A DNA stretch of 37,452 nt from a virus: positions 1-37,452 of the IMG/VR virus record IMGVR_UViG_3300017773_000041; one strand, given 5' to 3'. Position 1 is the stretch's first letter. Each line of letters begins with the position of its first letter. Under the pieces are notes generated by a model, which ran no database searches, was not told the DNA's origin, and was given only the letters and a program-made list of their open reading frames with translations. Positions 16,004 through 25,000 of this stretch are shown in pieces. The position numbers and the translations under genes were made by a program.

Positions 16004-19000
16004 TTAACTACTATAACTACTTCCTCCACTTCCCCCACTAGTTGTTGTTGTTGATGATTTTTGAACGCTAACAGTTTGAGTACCTTTTATTGATACACCA
16101 AGTCCTGATCCTTTTGAGGGATTAACTGGATTTATTCCTACCGTAGGATTTATACCTGGGTTTGTAGGATCATTACCAAAATTAAATTGTGGTGGTTTAG
16201 ATACATAATAGTATTCTTTACTAACTATACAATCTACATAATTACCATATAATGGATCAAAATTGTCATATAAAGTAATATAAGGATTACATTCATCTGA
16301 AGTATATTTGCTTTGACTCATGTATAAATTATCACTTGCTGTTAGAGCTCCCATCCAAGGGAAATAATTTTCATTTACTTTATCTGATATATTAATACAT
16401 GCTTCGTAGTGTTTAACTTCTCCTTCTAAATCTAAATAAGGTAAAAGATGAGCTTCTTTTTCTAATCTTTCAAATGTTGGTATTTGTCTTGCAAATTTTT
16501 GTCTTTCTAAATAATGTGGTTCAATTAATAAACCAGTTTTTAAATTAGCTTTTGCTGGAACAAATTGTTCTACCATTTTAAATAAAGTATGATCTATATA
16601 TTGAATTAATTTTATATAATCAAAGAAATTTTGTCTATAGCTATTTAAATATTTTTTAAAGTATTTTAACTTTAGTTCTTCTAAATCTGGGTATTCTGCT
16701 AAACTTTGGTGTGTTGGATCTCCTATATAATCATCCATTCTAAATGCTCCTAAAGTATAAACAATATCTTCATTTATTTCTGCTTGTGGTGAGAAAAATA
16801 CTCCTAAATCATTATAATCTAAAGGTTGTCTGTCTAATGTAGATGTTTCTGTTTTTATATCAAAAGATAATATACTTCTATCTATAGATCCCGAATCTAT
16901 TCTGACTTTTTCACTTGTAGTAGAAATACCTACAGTGTCTGGTGTTAAATGTCTATGAGTTTCATATACTTCACTAAATGATTGACTTGTAATAGAACTA
17001 GATATACTTGAAGATTCATATAAACTAAATGATGGGTGTGGATTGAAATTTTGAATTATTCCTAACCCATTATTATTATAAGAAGCAGAATCTACTTTAT
17101 TATTACTTCCTAAAGGTAATCTTAAATGAACATTTTCCCAAGATGAACTAACAGTATTACCTGCATATTGAAAAGGATCTAAAGCATGTTTAGTAAGAGT
17201 ATCATGTGTTAAGAAATCTTTAACATGGTATTTAATTTCTTGTAAAGATCCTGAGTATGTAAAACTATTTACACTACCACTTGTATTACTATTAGTAGGA
17301 ACCCCACAAAAATATGCTGTTGATGCTGGAAGTGTATTATTAGCTAAATTATAAGCGGTATCTCCAAAAGATGCTGCTCTTTCATATTCACTAAAAGTAG
17401 CTGAAGCTGTTAAATGGGTAACATGACCTAAGAAATTAGATTGATATGCTCCAAAATATACTTCACTATTACTTCCTGATTCTCCTTTTGTTCCTATAAA
17501 TATATTCCAAAAGGCTCCATTATAAACAGGGAATATATCTGTACTTCCTACTACTGATCCATTTTTATATAAATCTAATGAACCAAAGTTTCTAAAATCA
17601 TCCGAAGAAGAAACATCACTACCTGTGTATGGTCTTAATATTAAGTGAGGAGTTGTTTGTGGTTGTGATTCATTATATAAACTAAATAAATGTGAAGCTG
17701 TTGGTATTGTTATAACAGGATCACAACATGCTTCTAAAGATGAATATTCTGGTTTGTCTAATCTGTGGGGTTTAATTCTAAATTCTACCATTTTAGCAGA
17801 ACTTGAAGGAATTATATCGAAAGTACTAGCGGAAACAAAATTAATAATTGTTTCATAAGTATCTGCTGAACATTCACATCTACTACTAGATACTTCTCCT
17901 GCTACTAAACATCCTACTTCTATAGACGATGATTCAGGACAACAAATGCATGATTCAAATTCTATGTCTCCATCTAATGATTCTCCCCCCGTTGTTTCAG
18001 GAATACAAACACAAGCTCCTCCGTCTATTTGTCCATATAATGGTATATTTCCTGCTGTACTTTGTGTTTCTTCCGTTACTATAGGATCTCCAGGTATATC
18101 TTCACAATTAGCTGCTTGGTAATTAACTATAATATTAGCGCTATAAGTTATTTCTAAAGTAGAATTAAAATAATTTAATATATCTGTTATGTCATCTTGA
18201 TAAGTAAATATATCTACTTGTTGTTGTGTTGATCCTGTTGTTGTTTCATTACAAGGACAAGTTTCTACTTTTGTTTTAATTGAATATCTAACTATTGTTC
18301 CCTCATATCTTGGATGGTTACTTTCTAAAGTATTAATTGTATTTAATACTTGGGCTAAAGTCATTGTATTATCAAACTGATTTGCATCGCCTTCAGCATT
18401 ACAAGCTGCATTTAAATGACCTAGGAAACCATCCCAATCTTGAGCTGTTGGTGATGCTTGATTAGGAGTTCCATTTTGGGGTTGAGTCATTATAGTTCCA
18501 AAATACCCATTTTGAGCAAACTGGGTTGTTCCTGTGTCTAAAAAAGATTGACAAACTAATTGGAATTCTTTAATATATCTTTGTGCATTTGTAGCACATG
18601 AATGTCCTGCAATAGGTGATGTTGTATCTTCAAAGAAATAATTTGCTGCTGTCTGACTAGGAGCATTATCAATTAACCATTGAGTATGAGAAGCAACTGT
18701 TCCTGCAGGAGAGGTAGTAGATTCAAATATTTCATAAAACATTGATTGTGTTTCATTTGTATTGCCTGTTATATTTGACCACGTTCCTGAATTACAAGGT
18801 TCAGTATAATTTTGAACTGTTGTACCTGGGATAGTTGTGAAACTTAAACTGTTTAAAGTATCAATAAATGTATGCCAATTAGTATAAGTACCTCCTGCAC
18901 TTGAGAAGGTTAAAGAAGGTAATGATGTGAAAGTAAAATCAGTTACAAAACAATATACTCCTCCTCCTACTGGTAAATTTGTACCTGTACAATTATTATA

Positions 19001-22000
19001 AGGTGCTAGTGTTTCATCTAAAGTATCATTTGTAAAATAATATCCATTTAAATTTTGTCCATGTCCATTATCTATTAACCAATTTAATTGTTGTGTTGCG
19101 TTTCCTATTACATTTGATCCAGCAGCACTATTATTAAATATTTGAGATTGTGCGTCAAATATATTAATAGGTGTACCAGGAGTTGTTGTGGTTATTACTC
19201 CAGGTGTGCTTAATGTTGCTACTGAGCTTGATAATTGATTCCATGTAGTATATGTACTTATGCTAGCTCCATTATTATTTAAAAAATCAATACCTGTTAA
19301 TCCATCTTCTTGGATTTTTTGATTTAAAAAAGTACTCCAACTTCCATAAAAAGTAGAATCGGATGAATATTGATTAGTTGTTGATGAAGGATCTATTAAA
19401 GCATTTTGATAAAATCCTTCAACTGTATATAAACCATATTGGTTTATTTCTGTTGAAGTAGAACCTGTACATAATATATTTACTTCTACTTCTGTTATTG
19501 TTTCTGTTATGCATAAATCTGAAGTAGATACAAATTCATCAAGATCTACAGCTAATTGTGTTGAAGACATATTTGGGAAAGATACATTAATTCCCCAACC
19601 ATATTTATCTAATTCCCCAAATCCTTGATCAAAATAAGGGTTTGTAGTTTTTAATGCGTTGTAAGTAACTGTCCCACCCCATGGAGCTACAAGTCCTGCA
19701 TAAATACCACCATTAAGTGTATCTACAGTTCCAGGAACACCAAAACTCATAATTGTAGATGGGGGATTAGCTAATCTTCCATCATTATTATCTCCACTAG
19801 TTATTGATGCTAGTGCTGATAATATTGTTTGTGAATATAAAGAAGTAAAATTCTTAGGGGCACTTTCATTAGGAGTTGGATACATGAAACATGCTACATT
19901 TCCTGTTGTATAATTGTTGTAAAGAGTTGTATATTCAGTCCAATCATCTTGGAAAGAATCAAAACTTGTACTTTTAGGTTCATCATCACCAAATAGAGGA
20001 TCCAAATAATCAATAGTATTAACATTAGGATTAGTAGTTAAATTTCCTATAGGTCCCTCTGTCCAATCATTAACATATCTATTATCAGATTCATCTATAA
20101 AACAAATAGCTAAAACGTCTCCTGTTGGAGGTCCTAATGTTGATAAAGTATTAGAAGATGCCCATGTACCACTATATACATTTACAGTTGGATCTGCCTC
20201 CATTAAAGCTAATGTTGGTTCGATTTTATAATGGGCATTACTAAGATTTCCACCACCATTATAATACTTAGTAGTATCTCCAAAACCTTCTAACATTCCA
20301 GTTCCCCATTTTAACCATCTTTCTCTTGTTGCAAATATATGATAAACAGTTTTATTATATCCTTGGTTTTGTTGTAAATCTAAAACCCAATCATTTACAG
20401 CATTAAATGCTGTTACTTTAGCAGCATTCCCCATTGAAGTATTATCATAAAACACATATAAATCTGCATTAACAGAACAGTCTTCTTCTTCCGTTGTTAT
20501 TTCTTGGAATGATTGATCTACTAATTGAAATTTTAAAGTATTTAAATTTGATGCTGCAAAACCATTTGCAGAATCAGAAATAAATTGCATGTATTCATTA
20601 TAATTTGAAAATACTCCTTGTGGTTGAGGGATGGTAAATTCACCTGTAGTTGAATCAGGAAAATATTGAATTCCCGTAGTTGTTGATATTAAAGGATCTG
20701 TAAAGTTTAAAATTCCATTAGTTACTTCTACTATTATAGAATTAGAAGTATAATCTATTGAAGTTACAGTTAAAGTACACCCAGAATTATTTGATTGTAT
20801 AAGAGAATCTCCTACAATAAAAGGTTCATTACCTTGGTCAAAACTAGATCCAGTTATAGATATAATTGTATTATTATTAAGTACTAAATTATTAGGACAA
20901 ACATCTGCACATATACATTCATCTACTGCTATAGGACCTTCTATTTGAGATTCTAATCTTGTATCTCCTAAAGTTAAAGCATATCCTAAATTTTGACCTT
21001 CTGTTATATAATCTGTGTATTTTGAAAAAGAAGTTGAACTAATTGAAGGATTCATAAAAAACTCATCAACAGTAAATAACATGTTTCCATTTTCATCTAA
21101 ACATATATTTGGATCAGTATATTGTGTTACTGAATAATCTGCACATAAAGTTTCACTTAAAACTTTTCCTAAAGCATTTTCAAATTCAATACCAGTAAAT
21201 GCATTTTCTTGGACTGCTTCAGAAGTTACAACCCACCCATAATTTTGTAAACCACCATACCCATATTGTGGATCATATCCTGTAGGAGGTGAGAAACTTG
21301 TTTCATTTTGCCAACTTGAAATAGCATAAGGGTTTGTGTTAGACCCACCACTACTATCTAATGCATTAAGATATATAGCATTATTAGCAGGTGGAGTAGT
21401 TGATAAGTACTCATGGCCTGTTTCTAACATACCTGGGTTAGCTGCACTACCCGTTAGTATAGAACTCCATACATGTAAAGGAAAAGCTAATTGTGTAGTT
21501 TGAAAAACAGTTGTGCCATCTACTCCTAAATATCTATTAGATGAGGGATCTGAAAGGCTTAAACCTTCAGGAGCAGAAGGATACATAAAATTAATTAAAT
21601 CTCCTTGATTTTCATATTCATTTGCTGTTCTGTCTATGTTTTCAAAATAGGTTTTAATAAATAATTCATAATCTACTCTCCAATCTTTTTGACCTTGACT
21701 AGTACCATCTTGTATTTTAGCTTGTGTTAAACCTACATTACCAAATGTTGGATTTGTTGAAGTAGATGATTGGTGGTATTGTCTTTTTCCACTATTAGAT
21801 GTTTCTGAAGATTCATCATAAAAATTAAATACTAAAGCTTTATCTGTTGCATTTTGTAATGATGGAGCAGGTCCTCTCCAAGTCCATGACGTTCCTCCAA
21901 GTGATCCTGCTGAATTAGGTACTTCATCATCATACATTCCATTACCATCATTAATAACTGATTTTACAGGAACTACTTGTCCCTGAATTACTATTGTTCC

Positions 22001-25000
22001 AGTTTCAACAAATTGATATATTTCTTTAGATCTAGTATTACCTGTTCCATTTTTGACAAGTTTATGCCATATATGACTCCCCCCAAAGGCTTTTTCACCT
22101 CCTGTAATGTTACTTTGATTAGAATTCCAATAACCTGATACACCTGCTTGTTTTGATATATTATCATTATCACTATGAATAGTAGTAATAGAACCAAAAC
22201 CACCATTTTGTAAGTGATCTCCAATATTTGTAAAAGGTAATCTAGCACAATCTAACCATCTTTCATAAGAATTAACCATATGATAAACAGTACCTGTAAA
22301 ATTAGCTCCTTGTTCTGCTACCCAATTTTCCACAGTTTCTACTACATTTTGGAATACTGTTGCTGTCATTGAAGTACCATCATAAAAACAGTATATTGTT
22401 GCATCTAAAGGGCAAGTTTCTTGGAATGTTTGGGTTAAACTATCTGGGTCAACAGGAAATTTAAATCCATCTACTGCTATATTTTGTATATTATTTGTTT
22501 GTTCAGAATAATATTCTAAGAAATCAACCATACCTGTATTTCCGGATCCAGGAGTAGGAAAACTACCATCAGATGTTAATGGATTTGTTATTAAAGTTTT
22601 ATGTTGGCAAGATCCTTCAAAAGATCCTGTAATTAATGCTGCTGTTAAATTTGAAAAATTAGTAGGAGGTGTTTCAATACCATGCCCATCTACATTTAAT
22701 TGATTTACAAATGTTTGATAATTAGTATATAAAACAGTGTCTAAAGGTAATATAGATTGGTCTTTTCTAAAACCAACAACTCTTCTAATAGGTAAACCAT
22801 TAGATCCTATACATTGATCTTCTACAAAAGTTCCCCAAGGTAAAGGTTCGTCTGATTCAAAATAGTAATCATCTATATTTTGACCATAAAAACCATTATC
22901 AAAATCAGTAAAATAATCTACAAAATCTGCTGATGTTTCAAATGATCCATTTCCTTCTGGATTAATAACCATTCCATCACAAGAGCCTGTTGTAGTTGTT
23001 ATTTCTGTTTTTTCACAAAGTCCAGTACACTCATTAAATAAATAACCTTCTGGACATTCATTTGTTTGTGTATTAAATTCTCCTCCCCCACATGTTGTGC
23101 TTGTAATAGAATTAATAGTAATTGTTACGTCAGCTTGGTCAAATTGTTCTGTTCCTAGAGTGCTATAAAAATGCACTCCTCCTTGATCTACTACACCTGG
23201 TGTATGTAAGTCAGTTGCTGTAAAAGTAACATTAAATGTATCATTGTTGCAATTAGTTCCTCCATTAAACATCTCCTCAATATAACAGCTACCTAGAGTA
23301 GTAGTAGTTCCTCCCCAATTGTTATTTGGATTTCTATCAAAAAGTAAAAGTCCTTTACTAGAATTTGAACCATCATTACTAATTGTATAATTTATAGTAT
23401 ATTCACATCCAATAACTAAATTATGAAAAGAATTTATCCATCTTCTCCAATTAGGATAAGCAGGATCGTTAGTGTTTGTACTAGTTGGATAATTATTTTT
23501 AATGGTCATTTGGTTTGGACCATCTACTTGCCAATAATCTGTGTCTCCACTACCTATAGTAAAATCAACATAAGGTGTAAGTTGATTAGGACCTGGATCA
23601 CTAGTAAATATGATATTGTTTTTATAAGCGTCTTCTAAATCAGTGTATGTTATGCCATTTAATGTAATACCATTATTATCTATGTTTTGAAAATCAGCAT
23701 CTGAATTAAAAGTACCTATTGGGAAAGGTCCTACTATATCACATCCAAAGGATGCTACATTTTCATCATTTTTTCCTTCTAAAACTATTGTGTTATCTCC
23801 TGCTATTAAATTTACTTTATAAACCCACCAATAATTAAAATTACTAGTTGAACTTGTATCTTTTTCAATTAACATTTCACCATTTACAGCAAATCTTATT
23901 CTATTATCTCCTGCTAGACCTATTAAATATTCTCCATCAGCAGGTACATTTATACATTTTGAAAATCCTATCCATTGGTTTGTAGGATTCATTAAAGTGT
24001 TATTTCCTAACCATGGATTAGTTCCATCCCAAACTCCTATATTATTTAACCTTCCATCATTTTGACTAGTACCCCCAAAATAAGTGTTTGACTGATCAAT
24101 ATTATATGTAGTAGTTGTTGTAGTATCTGAATAAAATTTTACTCCAAACTTTCCATAATTAGAATTTTGTGCTCCTTGTCCTAAAGGTATACTAGAATTA
24201 ACTGTTGGTAATTGAGTTAAAACATTTGATGTAGTAATAGTACCTGTTGTAAATTCATTACACCCACAAGATGAAGATGCAGGAAAATGAGTTATAATAT
24301 CTGATGCTTTTAATTCAGACCATTTTGTATCTACATTTATTCCTGGTATGTTTGAATTTATTATACCATCAGCATTTAACGCGTTAATAAACGTGGTATA
24401 ATTGGTATAACACGCGTCACTTGTGCTTGACACATCACTACAATTAGAACTACAATAATTTAAAATTTCGCTTGGATCTAAATAACCTTGTTTATTTGAT
24501 GCCTGAATAGTTGTACTAGTTACAAAAATTTGGTTATTAGGATGTGAAAAAACATAATCACTATTAGTAGGACCATAGTTGTAGGCATTACCATCGGAAG
24601 TTACGTAAGCACTTCCATCATAAATGTGTGTGCCTGCTGCATAAGGAATTGCTTGGGCTAAATAATTATCATAAGTAGAATCTCCAGTAGATCCTTGAAC
24701 TATATAATCTGTAAATTGTGTAGTAGTAACACTAAAAGATAAATTAGCACCATCTACATAGAAGTCTAAAACTGCACTACAAGAATTATTAGATGTTGTT
24801 ACTATTTCTCCTCCTGTTGAGTCTGTACCCCCTATAAGCCCACTTGCTGTTATAGACATAAATGCGGCATCTCCCCCCATATTAAGGGCAGAACCTTGTA
24901 TAGGATTGTTAGTATTAGATCCTGTTACTACTGTTGTTATTTCTAATGCATATCCATCTCTTTGAGGGACTGAGTCTAAATTTATAGCATTAAAATTGGG

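Noticed and set aside
21991-22248. Minus-strand open frame of 85 codons in a second frame of the giant gene
   Set aside because: It lies wholly inside the giant coding region in another frame and its product is hydrophobic and unlike a known small phage protein.
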